From Eucommia ulmoides (Eukaryota; Streptophyta; Magnoliopsida; Garryales; Eucommiaceae): a DNA stretch of 64,000 nucleotides. How positions within the stretch are numbered: the stretch's first letter is position 1; each line of letters opens with the position of its first letter. Shown in pieces: positions 34,033 through 46,201 of the stretch. A program made the position numbers and the translations under genes. The DNA lies in assembly GCA_016647705.1 (NCBI GenBank), contig CM028338.1, positions 12,926,240 to 12,990,239 of the forward strand, in the 5' to 3' direction. The notes under the pieces are model-generated. The model was not told where the DNA came from and ran no database searches. It was given only the letters and a program-made list of their open reading frames with translations.

Positions 34033-35477
34033 TGTTGGCCCAAAGAGCTACCCAAGAGGAGAGGTAAATTGAGTAGTTACAAAAATTTAAACAATTAAGT
34101 CCTTTAAATATAAATAATTAATTTTTCTAAATCAATTATTATCCTATTATGCAGCGAAAATATGTTTTAATGCTAAGCGCACACCTAAACACAATATAAA
34201 AAATAAAGTAATGCAGCACATGAGAATTTATTTTGATTCAACAAATTACTCTTACCTACATCCAGTCCTTCAAGCTCCTTGGGGATTCACAATCTACTAA
34301 ATCCCTTGATTTCTTTACTAGGTAGGAACCAAACCCTTATAATTCTTGATTCTTTACACAGGCTCACAATCTACCTTTATGATACCCTGATTCTTTTCGC
34401 AAGCTAAGAATCAACCTAACACTCTCTCACTTATCATTTTCATAGGGACATGACAAACCTTTATAATTCACCCTTTAATTCAATACAGGCTAAATCAAAA
34501 CCTAGTTCTTTTCAAAGAAAAAAATAACCTAACTTTTTTTAGCAGGACAAAAATCAAACCCTAATTTTTTTCACATGAAAAATATCAAAACCGTAGCTAC
34601 TCTAACTAAATATTATCCCAAACGTGTCTAATCATCTCAAACTTACAACTACAAAAATGTAAGTTTCTTCCCACAAGGAATTTCTACCATCTCAATACAT
34701 ATATATTCAATTAATGTCCCGAACAATTACTACATGACAAATAAAATGTGAAGCAAATAAAATATGATTAAAAAATAAAGTGGGTATCACAAACTTAGCA
34801 TGTAATCAGATAATCAATCAAAAATCATTTAAAATGATTTTTAGGCTTTTAAGTTCAAAACAATTTTCTACCAATCATAAACAAAAAAATCAATATAAAT
34901 ATAACTTTCAAAAGAAAGTAATAAAGTTAGGATAGATCTCAGTGAGAAAACACCAAAAACAATAACGATATAGCAAGTAAAACTCAAATCGGTAATGTCA
35001 AACAGCAGGCACTTTATATCAAGAACTTGAATAGAATCTCTCGTAGAAATATTAGCAAAAATATCACTCTTATAAAAGCTCAAAAATGATGTTCTTCATG
35101 TGTTTAATTCAATTCCTGCAGGTCTCTATTAATAGACCTAAAACTAGCTTTCCAACGACTGATTTTTCAAAGACATGTCATTAAATGACACTCGAAGACC
35201 CCCAAATAATATATCCTATCAATATAGGTATGTTTCACTTAAAAATATTCTTTGAATCTCACTTTTAAGCCCATAAAACTATTCTCAATTTAAAACCACA
35301 AGAATATAAAGTATTAAATCATTTAAATTAAGAGAAACTCAAAATATATGAATCATATCAATAGGGATCACATAATAGGTTGTTAGTTGCTCAATTATAT
35401 TCAAATCACTCAATAAAACCATTAGTTCCACAAAAAACATCAATTCTTAATTGCTCATCAATACCTTGGATTCAACA
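34033..35477 (-). mobile_element. Copia-type solo LTR, minus strand
   Basis: The plus-strand left end TGTTGGCCCAAAGAGCTACCC and right end ACCTTGGATTCAACA are the inverted counterparts of the ends of the solo LTR at 37272-39383 (TGTTGATCCTAAG ... CTAGGCTAACA). The interior shares GGGTTTGGTTCCTA-type blocks with it. TG...CA termini are present. Flanking pentamers CAGGT and CGTGT do not match well, so the insertion is old or the boundary slightly off. No internal region is present. Confidence 0.65.
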
Positions 35478-35879
35478 CGTGTTAATAACTAAGTTGTTGT
35501 GTATTGGTTTTGACTTTCGTTGTTTTGGCTGGTAGACATGTATACTCTAATGGTATTTTTGTTGTTGAGTCTATTGATGTTTTGCCTCATTACCTAGATA
35601 GTAAAGTTAATATTTTACAGCTAAGGTTATCTATTTTTGTTTGTACCTTCTAGTATGGATTGTACGCTAGTATATTAATAAATCGAGATATAAAAACAGT
35701 ACGGACATATGAGTTCTAAACATTTTTCAACCATCTAAAGTCTTATGATAAAACAAATGGTTCAGATTAAATCAAAACATAACATTTTTACATATTTATA
35801 TGATAATTAAAAAAAAATTAGTAAAGTAATTATTAGTGTTCAAAAAATTCTTTCCCTTTTCCTTTCTCAGTATAGACAA
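35478..35879. other. AT-rich DNA, nothing recognised
   Basis: No supported coding region or repeat pair. Confidence 0.35.
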
Positions 35880-36075
35880 AAAAATAAATGATAGAAAGTA
35901 AAGTGTAGAAAGACGCAAAGCAATGAAGTAAATGATAGAAAAGTAAAGCGTGGAAAGGCGCAGAACAATAAAGTAAATGACAAAAAAAAAATAAAGCGTG
36001 GAAAAGCGTAGATTAGTAAAGTAAATGACAAAAAAATAGCGTAAAAAGACACAAAATAGGAAAGTAAAAGTAGAA
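35880..36075. repeat. Minisatellite of about four ~50-bp units
   Basis: Units of the form GTAAATGA(C/T)A(G/A)AAA...TAAAGCGTGGAAA(G/A)GCG(C/T)AGA recur at about 50-56 bp. The hydrophobic minus-strand frames across it (LLIYAFPRF-type repeats) are repeat translations. Confidence 0.8.
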
Positions 36076-36316
36076 AATAAAATACATGAAAAGTAAAGTT
36101 TTTGTTTGTGTGTTCACTTGGAAATTTTCTTCGTTTTTTTTTTTCCAACAAAACAAAGAAAATGGTGTGACGGGGCTTAAGGAAGACTTGCCTTGCTTAT
36201 GGAGGAAGTTTTTCCCTAATGATTCCACCTCCTTCTTCTATTTCTCTTTCTTTCTCTTTCACTCTTCTTCTTGTTGTTGTTGTTGTTATTGTTATTTTCT
36301 TTCCTTTTGGTTCTTC

Positions 36317-36347
<31 letters not shown>

Positions 36348-36467
36348 TCTTTTGATGTGGGTTATTTTAGATCTTTTAGAGATTTGTTTAGAGCCTTTTG
36401 AGAGCTTTGAAAGGGTGTTTAGCTAGTATCTAAGCAACCCAAGATAGAAAGATTGTGTATGTGTGTA
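36076..36467. other. T-rich spacer with poly(T) run
   Basis: Contains a poly(T) run of about 27 bases near 36317-36343 and TTCTTCTTGTTGTTG simple sequence. No gene seen. Confidence 0.5.
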
Positions 36468-37271
36468 TGATGAGTAGTTTATTTACCAACAAATCAAGTA
36501 CTCTTAAATTCAAATATTTGTGTGTTTTCAAGCATTTTTGTTATTTTAATGTGTGTTTGTATTGTTTTATAGATTTTTGAATAAATTAGTAAAAATATGC
36601 AAATCCAGTTCAGATACAATAACGTCAAGGCCTTTTTTGACAATGATTCAATCTGATTTTGAAAAATATCAAAACATAGAAGTTGTATATCTATGTCTTA
36701 GGGTTTTATAGGTTTTTAATTACCTCAATCGAAGTTTGAATGAAAAACTTATGGCTAAAAGAATAACCTGGTGTCGGCACTGCTTTTGAGTGCTGAAGCG
36801 GTTATCCGATAGTAATTTACTACCCTTTGATTGCTACAGTGACACCCCCCATTACTGCAGCGACCCAGCACCACCGGGTAAAGATATTTTGGGATATGTT
36901 TGTGATATTTTGGATTTGTCTTGATATCCCCTCATTCCCAACACCCTATGCACATTTTTGGGGACATTTTGGAGATACTTGGGAGCTTAAGATCAAGAAC
37001 CAAGGGGAGTGTTCATCATTTCGGAGAGAATAAACCAAGATCGAATCCGATTTCGTGAAAATGGAACTATTCACTCAACAGATTTGTTTTTCATTCTTTG
37101 TTTCTCTATTTGTTCTTGAACTTTGTAGCTTGTATGATGTTATTATTCTAATGTAATGTTGAATATTGGGTTATGATCATGAGTAACGAAGTATTTATTG
37201 TCTAGGGATTGAATTAGTTCATGAATACGTTGTTTGTTTAAATCCATGTTTTGTTAACGGTTGTTCGTTTG

Positions 37272-39383
37272 TGTTGATCCTAAGATTTTGATGAACAATT
37301 AAACATTGATGTTTTGGTGGAACTAACATTTTAGTTGAGTGTTTCAGTGATTTATAGTTCCAGTAATGAAGATGCAAATTAAATGGATGCTAAACGATGA
37401 TGTTAAAGATATTGAAGAATTAAGAGTTTAAAAAAATTAGGAAAAACAACTCAGGTGAATCTTAACTCTTAATATCCCAATTAGGAATGCCCACATGGCA
37501 CAAAATGTATTTTATTATTTATGTGTATCTTGATTAAGTGAAATTATTTGCTCCTATGTGATTTTAAAAAAATAAATAAATGACTAAAATAGAATATAAG
37601 AATATTAGTGGAGCTAATTTATAAGAGAAAATGGTTAAAGGGACGAAAATGTAAAAGAAAATAAGTTAAAAACGTGTTTAGAAAAGAGATCTAGAAGACA
37701 TTAGTCAACTGATAAGTCGACCGGACCAAGCAGCTAAAAGATCCTGTATCTCTAAGTCGACCGACAGGTCGACCGGCCAAGAGGGTTGAACTCTCTGAAT
37801 CTACAAGTCGACCGACAGGTCGATCGGTGAAGGAAAAACAAACTCTTTGAATATATAGGTCGACAGGCAGGTCGACCGATGAACGCAGCAGCGATGGCTT
37901 GGCTACAACCTGAATTAGGCAATCGACTGACTGGTCGACCGGATGCACTATTTCAAGATATTGTTTTATCCGAGATTATATCCAAAAGTAGCCGTGTTTT
38001 GTTGGGATTTGAGAGAGATTTCAGGGATATTTTTTATATTTAAGATATGGTTCATATATTAATTAAATCCTATTAATATGGTTTATTGAATATTAATATT
38101 TCTCAATTTGGTACTTAAAATTTATTCTATTCTTATTTATGAAGAGTGAGAAATATTTGGGGATTTAATTGAGAGATTTGAAAGCTGTTTTTGAGTGAAA
38201 TTGAACCTAAATAAAGTCATTATGATATAAGGGGTCTATAAGTGCTATTAATTGTCATGACACATGTAAACTAGCCGTTAGAAGATTGATTTCATATTCC
38301 TATATAAAGACCTGCGAATTTCTTATATTATTAAGGAGAGAGAATTAATCAATATCAAGAGAGATGTTCTAAGAGTTATTATATTAAGATATAGTAAGTT
38401 TTTCTGAGAGACGATCTTATAAATCAATTGCTATTATTCTTTGTTGTTACCAGATTTGAAGTTACATTGTTCTAATCATTCTTTCTGTGGATTCCAGGTG
38501 AGATCTTTCTAATTATATTCTTTCATTATATTATCTAATTATTGTTTGGAAATTAATCTAAGAAATTGTTTCTGATTTTTTGAAGAAAATATTTTTACAA
38601 ACAATTTCTTGAATCTGATTACGTGCTCCAATTTGCTACTTATATCTTGTTAAAATCAAATTTTTCGATCTCATATTTTTCTATCACTAGACTTGGGATA
38701 TTAATTGAGTTATTATTTATCTGGGGTGGTAGAAGCTTTGAGTGAGATTTCTTGCTTATCATTTTGTATTGGTGAGTAGTGTAATGGGTTAAATACTGTT
38801 GGGGGTATTTAATCAAGGGTAGCTAGGTTTCAGTCTTTTCCGGTAAAGGGATTGAGGTAGTGATTCTTCCTGGATAGAATTGCGATTTGAGTGATTTGTA
38901 ATGGTTTCATCATTACCTGGGAAAATAATAGTTGAAGTATTTTGTGAGGTTTTGATTCTTGAGCCTTATTGTTAAAAAAAATTAGATTATTCTTTAGCCT
39001 GTAAAAAGTAGATGTTCTTCCTTAGCTTGAGAAAAGGATATTGTAAAAGTTGATTCTGAGCCTGTAAAAGAATCGGTGTGAGGGTTTGGTTCCTATCTTT
39101 AAAGGGATCTTGGTTTTAGTGGGTGCGACCTCCATAGAGCTCGAGGGACGAAATTAACCAAGAGTAACTTGGTGAACCAATATAAATCTTTGGTGTGTTG
39201 CTATATTTACTTTGTTATTTCTGTTATTTGGGCGTGCACTTAGTTAATTATATTATTCCACTGTGATATAAAGATAATAATTAATTTAGGATTAAAATTA
39301 ATTATTTGATTTATTGAATTTTATTCTGATAATTTTTTAATTACCCAATTCACCCCCCTCTTAGGTATTCTACTAGGCTAACA
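37272..39383 (+). mobile_element. Copia-type (SIRE-like) solo LTR nested in the Athila-like solo LTR
   Basis: Starts TGTTGATCCTAAGATTTTG and ends CAATTCACCCCCCTCTTAGG...CTAGGCTAACA, both typical of SIRE/Maximus-type copia LTRs. Flanks GTTTG (37267-37271) and ATTTG (39384-39388) match at four of five. The Athila-like sequence resumes on the right (GCATTCGATTGTG), confirming the insertion. A TATA-like CCTATATAAAG lies near 38300. It carries a five-copy GTCGACC array at 37704-37942. No internal region. Confidence 0.8.
37704..37942. repeat. Five-copy array of GGTCGACC palindromes
   Basis: Copies of AGTCGACCGACAGGTCGACC-like sequence at about 37704, 37755, 37806, 37858 and 37920, spaced about 51-62 bases. 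Each contains two GTCGAC half-palindromes that can pair. The minus-strand frame 37948-37691 (RPVGRLVD repeats) is its translation, not a gene. Confidence 0.85.
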
Positions 39384-40008
39384 ATTTGCATTCGATTGTG
39401 TTTTCCATTTTATTACTTCTATTATATATTTGTTATGATATTGTGGTTGGTTTGAGAATACGGGATTTGACACTTGGGAGAGATAACCCCGGATTCGGAC
39501 TTGGGTTTAAACACAACGCAACGATCTAATGAATCGAGAGATTACTAGAAAGTGTACAATCCATGAGGTTGGGGTGAGACTCATGTGATAGTTTAGATGC
39601 TAGATAGGGATATCAGTGTTGACATGAGTCACATATTCGTTCACTTTACACTCAGAAGAGGTAGTGAGTAGGTTTTCGATACCTAGATTGTCGGATGATT
39701 TGAATAACGTTAATGTAAACTAGACTAAATCAAACACGTTTAAGTAAACGAAGTTAATCCCTAGTTAATCTATACCCATAAACGTCATTATTAGTATTGT
39801 AATTTAATTAGTTAGTATTTTAGTTTAGTTTATTATTACAAAAACCCTAAAATTCGAAGGCCTCTATAAAATTTGGTTACGAAAATCAGGATACTTAACA
39901 AGAATTTAATCCAATCCCTGTGGATATGACAACCCTTACTCTTCCCACTATATTAAATCTTGATCCGTACACTTGCGGTAAAAGTAGCGATGAATAATTC
40001 TGCTACCA

Positions 40009-40133
40009 GTGTACTTGGGGGAGGGGGGGTGAATGGTCCCCCTATGTATACTCTTACTAAGAATTTATGCACTCAAGAGTGAGTAGACCCTCTTAATTAA
40101 ATTTGAGGGCGATTGATGGGGGGGCTTACCCCC
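40009..40133. other. G- and C-tract-rich spacer
   Basis: Holds GGGGGAGGGGGGGTGAATGG (40017-40036) and GGGGGGG runs. The first resembles the end motif of copia-type LTRs and may be a further LTR scrap. Confidence 0.3.
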
Positions 40134-40610
40134 TGTAATACCTCAAAAATTTATATTTTTGAAAATATCATTTTATATAAATTTAATATTTTTTTTATTA
40201 TTTTTTATAAATATTAGATAATTTTGGGGAGATAAGTGTAATTATTAGGTCTAATATGAATTACTTTATAAATATGGGGTATTAAATATAATTTTCCAAG
40301 TCTTATATATTAAGGAAATATTTGTGGCCGAGAGAAAAAATAAATAAATAAAAGGAGAAATTTTTCTAGCCACATGTTGATCCTACTCATGTCTATATAT
40401 ACATATATGTATATGCACACATGATGACACGTGTATTTGGGAGAGGGGATAATAATGATAATATTATACTTAAGAGCTTGATTCAAATTAGAAGAGCTCA
40501 TATCATATTTTGACCTTATGCATGGAAATGAGCTTGAGGTTTATTATAATCGGAAAGATTGGAGCCGCAAATAGGAATATGAAATGAAATCATATATATA
40601 TATATATATA

Positions 40611-42293
40611 CTAGTGTATACCCCGTGCCTGAAAGCACGGGTTTTAAATTTATTATTATTAAATATATAATTAATTTAATATTAAAATAATATTATTTAT
40701 TAAATACAAAAAATAACTAAGTTTATTAACAAAATCCTCTTAATTTTTCTAACATTCTCAAATCTCATTGTCTTAAAATAGTAACTAAAACAAAACTATA
40801 CAATACAAATTTAAATATAAAAAACAATCAATGAGCCGCAAGTGCACAAAAAAAACAAAACAAAACTATACAATACAAATTTAAATATAAAAAACAATCA
40901 CTAAGCCACAGGTGCGCACAACAAAAAATAAAAAAATTAACAACAATATCATAATCAACTTCTGACTAAAACCACTTAAATATTAGAATCAACTTGTGAC
41001 TAAAACCACTAAAATCTATTTGCAAATAAAACGTCATTCCAGTCAACAATTTACGCATTAGCTTTCCCCTAATTAAGCATTACCACAAAGCACAATACTT
41101 AAATGATGATGGTGGTAACAAAGCAGTATGAATCCATTCTACAAATTGAGCATCCATTAAAATCAAACAAACAATATACATTAGCACACATAATGCAAAT
41201 TTGGAGAGAGAGAGAGAGTACTTGGAGTTGGTGACATCGGTGAGGAGGGTAAGAGATGAGCTCTGACCATATTTCGTCACCATCCCGTGGGCCCTCACCA
41301 CCTCCACCCCGAGATTGATATTGTTCATCATCTGTACAAAAGGGGAAAAAATTTAGTATTGATAATCTGGAGGCAAAATGGAAGAATTCGGTTACGTTTC
41401 AGATTTTTACATGCGTTCATTTTTAATTGCAATTTGGAAACTCCAATTCGCATTAAAACAAATGCTACCTAAGTGGTTTTTGGAGGAACAAAAATAGAAA
41501 TTGAAGAGCAAAAACACTAAACAAATACCACCGTAGTGTTTCTATCCCAAATTTTAGTTTGTATTCCCAGTCTTCTAGGAACATAAACAAAAGTATTGTA
41601 ACAAAAAGAGAAAAAAAAAAAATTGTTTGGGGATTCAAAACTTAAGGTTGAGGTTAGTTAAACATACCTAAAAAATGGTATGTTAATTAAGAAAAGACAA
41701 TGCTTCAACTCCAGGGGTCACCGTCCAAGCATCAATTGGAGATTCTAAAATTGAATAACAAATAAATCAAAAAAAAAAATCGAAGAAATAGTTGGAATCG
41801 AAGTATGGTGCCGACATCCGAGACAGACAACGATGCAAATTTTAATTAGAAACATTTAATTAAATAATTAAGGAATATTATTTAATTAAGGAATATATTA
41901 AATTTGATATAAATTAATAGGTTGTTTTGTTTTTTTCTCAATATTTAAAGAATTAAGAAATATATAAAAAATATATGTTTCTTTTTTATAACTCAATAAA
42001 CCATTCCTTTTTAATATTAATTAATCAATTCTTACTAATTAATCTGCTTTTATATTCTTACTAATTGCTATGTCTAATTAAGGAATTGTGTAATTGTTCA
42101 ATTATGTAATTAAATTAATTAAGGAAAATTGAGTCAACCTTTTACCAAAATTGATTTTTTTTATGTTTGTCCTTGTCAGCATTTGTTTGTTCTTGTCAGC
42201 ATTTTGGTTGTCCTCGTCATATTTTGTTTGTCCTAGTCATAAGTTTGTCCTAGTCAACCAAAAAGCCGTCCTGTTTTATTATATATATATTGA
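40611..42293 (-). mobile_element. Small non-autonomous Helitron in the 5' LTR
   Basis: On the minus strand the 3' end has a CCCGTGC/GCACGGG hairpin (stem arms 40635-40641 and 40622-40628, 6-base loop) followed after a short gap by CTAG and a T, the classic Helitron terminus. The 5' end lies near 42293 with TCAATATATATATAATAAAA, close to the TC-start of plant Helitrons. The exact 5' boundary is blurred because the target is a TA repeat, and the empty site is seen in the other LTR (about 46156-46200). It has no Rep/helicase and carries an exon-like fragment at 41222-41331. Confidence 0.85.
41222..41331 (-). pseudogene. Exon-like fragment captured by the Helitron
   Basis: On the minus strand a 110-base GC-richer block is bordered by TGTACAG (acceptor-like) and GTACTC (donor-like) and encodes MMNNINLGVEVVRAHGMVTK followed by YGQSSSLTLLTDVTNS. 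Composition contrasts sharply with the AT-rich Helitron around it, so it is most likely one internal exon of a host gene with flanking intron sequence. I do not recognise the parent gene. Confidence 0.55.
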
Positions 42294-43256
42294 ATTTTTT
42301 TAAGTATTTTGGTACGGAATATTTCGGTTCGAATTTTAACTTCATATTTCAGGTAGAATTTTTAACTCTTTTAATATTTGTATTTAATCTCTCTATAGTA
42401 TGATTCATGTTATTATTGTTGATGAATTATAATTGTTAGTTTGCATGAAATGCTTAGGATTATTATGTGGAAGTTATGTGAAAAGCATGTTTATGTGTTC
42501 ATTTGTGGGATTGATTAAGTATACTTATTAGATGGGTTAAAATTCTATTCAGCGTTGACTCACAACCCCATAGTTGTGATTGTAGAGCTGGTGAGAATGA
42601 AACTGCGTCAGGAATTATATTAAAAATTCTATTTGTAAGTATTATTTACTGTTGAAAATTTGAATCGAGGAATTCAACTAATAGAAATAATTGTATTTGT
42701 TATTTAAGGTTGTAAAATTAAGTCGATAAATTGAGTATAATTATCGGCGTTGTATTGTAAAATTATTAAATGTATTCTTAAATACTATATATGATTGATT
42801 CTAAATTGTGTTTTGTACTGATATTTACTGTTGTAAAAATCGACTCAATAAATCAATAATTATAATAAATTTAGATTTTATTTATTTTTTTTGTATTATT
42901 TTTAGTTATTTATATACATGACCTCACAGGAAACAAATTTGGATTTGGAATTACAACTTGTCATTGAATTCAAAATTTAAATATTGGATTAGTATTTAAT
43001 GTTGCATTACTATAATTAAAAATTCAGATTCAAAATTTGAATACGTGAGCTTCAAAATTAGATTTGGAATAATTGGATAAAACGAATTATCTAAGTTTAA
43101 AATATTTTTATAAAACGAATTATTGATTAAATGTTGTCGTCACATTGTAAAATTTATCGTATTTTATAGAATGAAATATTAGTCATTCAGTTTTAGTGTT
43201 AATTCTCTTTAGGGAGAAACCTAGTGACTGCCTTGAAAAATCGGGTCGTTACAGAG

Positions 43257-43275
43257 TTGTATCAAATTAGGTTTA
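43257..43275 (+). other. Primer-binding site, tRNA-Met type
   Basis: TTGTATCAAATTAGGTTTA, three bases after the 5' LTR, resembles the common plant primer site TTGGTATCAGAGCCTAGGTT with several substitutions. Confidence 0.55.
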
Positions 43276-45011
43276 CGACCACTCTAGGTTTGGATTATGG
43301 TACCCATTATTTATAATAAGTGAAGTAATACTTAAAAATAATAAATTTTCATTGATTCAAAAAAAAATATTGATATGGAAAGTGGATGGAAGGCTGTTTT
43401 CTTGACCATGTTCGATTTCACTTAAGAACTAATAAGTAATAGGAATTCTATACGTGTTGAAAATCATACGTGTTTGTGAAATTGTTCCCACTAATGATGG
43501 TGGCTATGATATTACCATTTGTATGATGATCATAATCCCTGTACACCTATTTTGGATTACTAAGGCAAGTATAATGCTCAACAAATATATCTTCCAAGAT
43601 GTTAATTTAGAGGAATGCACCCACCACCAGTGAGATCAATCCTCCTTTTTTTTTTTTTTTTGTGTGTGTGTGTGTTGATTATAGGTGTTTACTCTTGATA
43701 TACTTTTTGTTACTTTGAAAGAATATCAATGGAAGTCAAGCAAGTAAATATATAAATTAACAAAAGTATAATATTAAAATTAGGTGATGTGGTAAATTGA
43801 GTATTATGGAAATTAATTTGTAAAAGTATTTTTTAATTGTATTTTTATAAGAGGACTAGTTGTATTTTGAGTTTTTGAAAACAATAGCAAACAACCCCTT
43901 AACACTTTGACAATGAGATGAGAATTATGTTTTCGTTCTGTAGTATTTTGATAAGAGAATCGCGTTTGGTAATGTTAATTATTTTTAAAAATATTTTTAT
44001 AATTAAAAAAAATAAAAAAATAGAACCAATAGAAAGTTAAGAAGACTTGGTGAGTGTCGTGTTAGTCGTGGACCATAAGATTTGTCATTAAATTGAAATG
44101 ATCAATTTAAAGGTGTTTATTGTCTTCTATGTAAATTATCAAATATATTATCGTATTAAATTATGGGAGGGAAAAGGTGTTGATGAAAATGAACAGTTTT
44201 ATGATGTTACATGAATCAAGTAAAACTTTTAAAGGTGAAAAATGATTTTTATTATTCTACTATGTCATAGTCGTCTCGTCAGGAGAGCATTTCATGTGAG
44301 ATGTGGTTGGTCCTTACAAGAGGGCATGTCCTATAGGACGTTATTGTTGTAACCTGATAGGAGGGCAAGTCTCGTAGGTGGTTAACTATGTTGTTGATAT
44401 ATTGAGACCTGACAGGAGATAAAGTCGTACAAGTAGTTGATTATGTTGTTGAGGTAGTTTATAGCATTATGTTGCTCCTACCATTGGAGATATTAAATGG
44501 CCCTAACACTGATATCAACCTTAGATTACACAGTTGTACAGGTTACGGTGTCATTATAACTCCCGATCTTAACGTAAACGATCATATGGCTGGTAAGGAA
44601 GTGTGGTATTTTATTATATAAAAGAGAGTCGATTTGTTGATTTCAATTTGGTTGTTTTGTTATGATGATATTTTTGTTGAAATTCGGATACTGCCTAATG
44701 TGGTTATATTTTATTGAAAAAATGGATTTTAATAAAAATATTTTATCCATAAAATATTTTTATATTACGAATACACTACCCCAATAAAATATTCAGATAG
44801 ATATTGGTCCACTACTAGCGTTAGGTAGAGTCAGACTGTGGCGGGTTATTATGAGACTATTGGGAGCAAATTGTCATTTTGAGATATTAATTTGAATTTT
44901 TTAGCTTAACTGGTATTTTAGAAATTCGATTGGGGGTTTTATATAATATTTTTTATATACATTTTACATGAGTATTGAACTCAGTATTAAACTCGTTATG
45001 TTATGTGACTT

Positions 45012-45229
45012 TGGAGACGTAACTATATGTTTGAGACGTACTTATGTGGTTAAGACATATTTATGTGTTTTGAGACGTATTTATGTATTTCTGTGTTTCG
45101 AGGCATATTTAAGTGGTTGACAAGCATTTATATATTTTGAAACGTATTTATGTGTTCGAGGCATGTTTATGTGGTTAAAATACGTTTATGTGATTGAGAA
45201 GTTTTTATCTGTTTTCAAACGTATTTCAG
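45012..45229. repeat. Minisatellite of GAGACGTATTTATGTGTTT units
   Basis: About ten imperfect copies of a 20-21 bp unit (variants GAGGCATATTTATGTGG, AAACGTATTTATGTG) in the interior of the LTR element. Confidence 0.8.
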
Positions 45230-45688
45230 AAAAATCCATTATTGAAGTTAAGTTGTGATGATATTTATGAAAAAGTTTACGAGATTATTGAAAATTTTAA
45301 TGTGGATATTGAAGATGATTATTTTAGTCTCGCGGGACAGTCCACGAAGAATTTGGACTATCTACTAGTTATGATGCTGGTTGCGAACAAGTTGGCTTGC
45401 AACGTTGGATGAAATTGAGGGGATATGACAGTGGACTTGAAAAGTCATGCCTAGTGGAAAAATTATTGTGATTGTAGGCCTATTAGAATTGATATAGACC
45501 CAATCCCATGAGATTACCATGATATTTTAAAGATATATTGTTATTTATTATTATTTTTATCAAAATAGCACAGTAGGAGCGTGGTGGTGACTTTCGGTTA
45601 TTATTGGTTAACTGAGAGTGGCTAGTACGGTGCGATTATGAATTATTATTGTTTTTTTGAACGAAATTTTGAGGACGAAATTTATTTA

Positions 45689-45700
45689 AGGAGGGTAGAT
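45689..45700 (+). other. Polypurine tract
   Basis: AGGAGGGTAGAT directly before the 3' LTR, preceded by GAGGACGAAATTTATTTA, a context common in Tekay/Del-type gypsy elements. Confidence 0.7.
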
Positions 45701-46155
45701 TGTAATACCCCAGAAATTTATATTTTTCGAAAATATCATTTTATATAAGTTATAATATTTATTTTATTATTTTGTATAAATATTTGATAATTTTGGGTAG
45801 ATAAGTGTAATTATTAGGTCTAATATGAATTACTTTATAAATATGGGATATTAAATTTAATTTTTCTAATCTTATACATTAAGGAAATATTTGTGGCAGA
45901 AAGAAAAAACAAGTACATAAATAAAAAAGGAAACATTTACGGGCACATGTTGATCCTACTCATGTCTATGGATATATATATGCACACATGATGACACGTG
46001 TATTTGGGGGGAATAATAATGATAATATTATACTTAAGAGCTTGATTCTAATCAGAAAAGTTCTTATCATATTTTGACCTTATGCATGGAAATGAGCTTG
46101 AGGCATATTATGATCAGAAAGATTGGAACCGCAAATAGGAATATGAAATGAAATC

Positions 46156-46201
<46 letters not shown>

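Larger units (their letters stand above)
36468..40008 (+). mobile_element. Athila/Tat-like gypsy solo LTR, interrupted by a copia-type solo LTR
   Basis: Starts TGATGAGTAG and ends AATTCTGCTACCA, with a perfect 5-bp flank GTGTA on both sides (36463-36467 and 40009-40013). Without the nested insertion its length is about 1,424 bases, the same as the LTR at 55833-57256. Its right half shares the ordered blocks GGGATTTGACACT, GGTAACCCCGGATTCGGACT-like, GTGAGACTCATGTGA and GTACACTTGCGGTAAAAGTAG with the four LTRs at 52.7-62.8 kb. No internal region follows, so it is a solo LTR. Old: similarity to the others is only in patches. Confidence 0.8.
40134..43253 (+). repeat. 5' LTR (with Helitron inside)
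   Basis: Co-linear with 45701-47123 before about 40610 and after about 42294. The middle is the Helitron. Without it the LTR is about 1.43 kb. Confidence 0.88.

Noticed and set aside
35867-36228. Hydrophobic minus-strand frames suggesting a membrane protein
   Set aside because: Translations of a ~50-bp minisatellite (35880-36075) and neighbouring T/A-rich sequence.
37691-37948. Minus-strand frame with RPVGRLVD repeats
   Set aside because: It is the translation of the GTCGACC palindrome array in a copia-type LTR.
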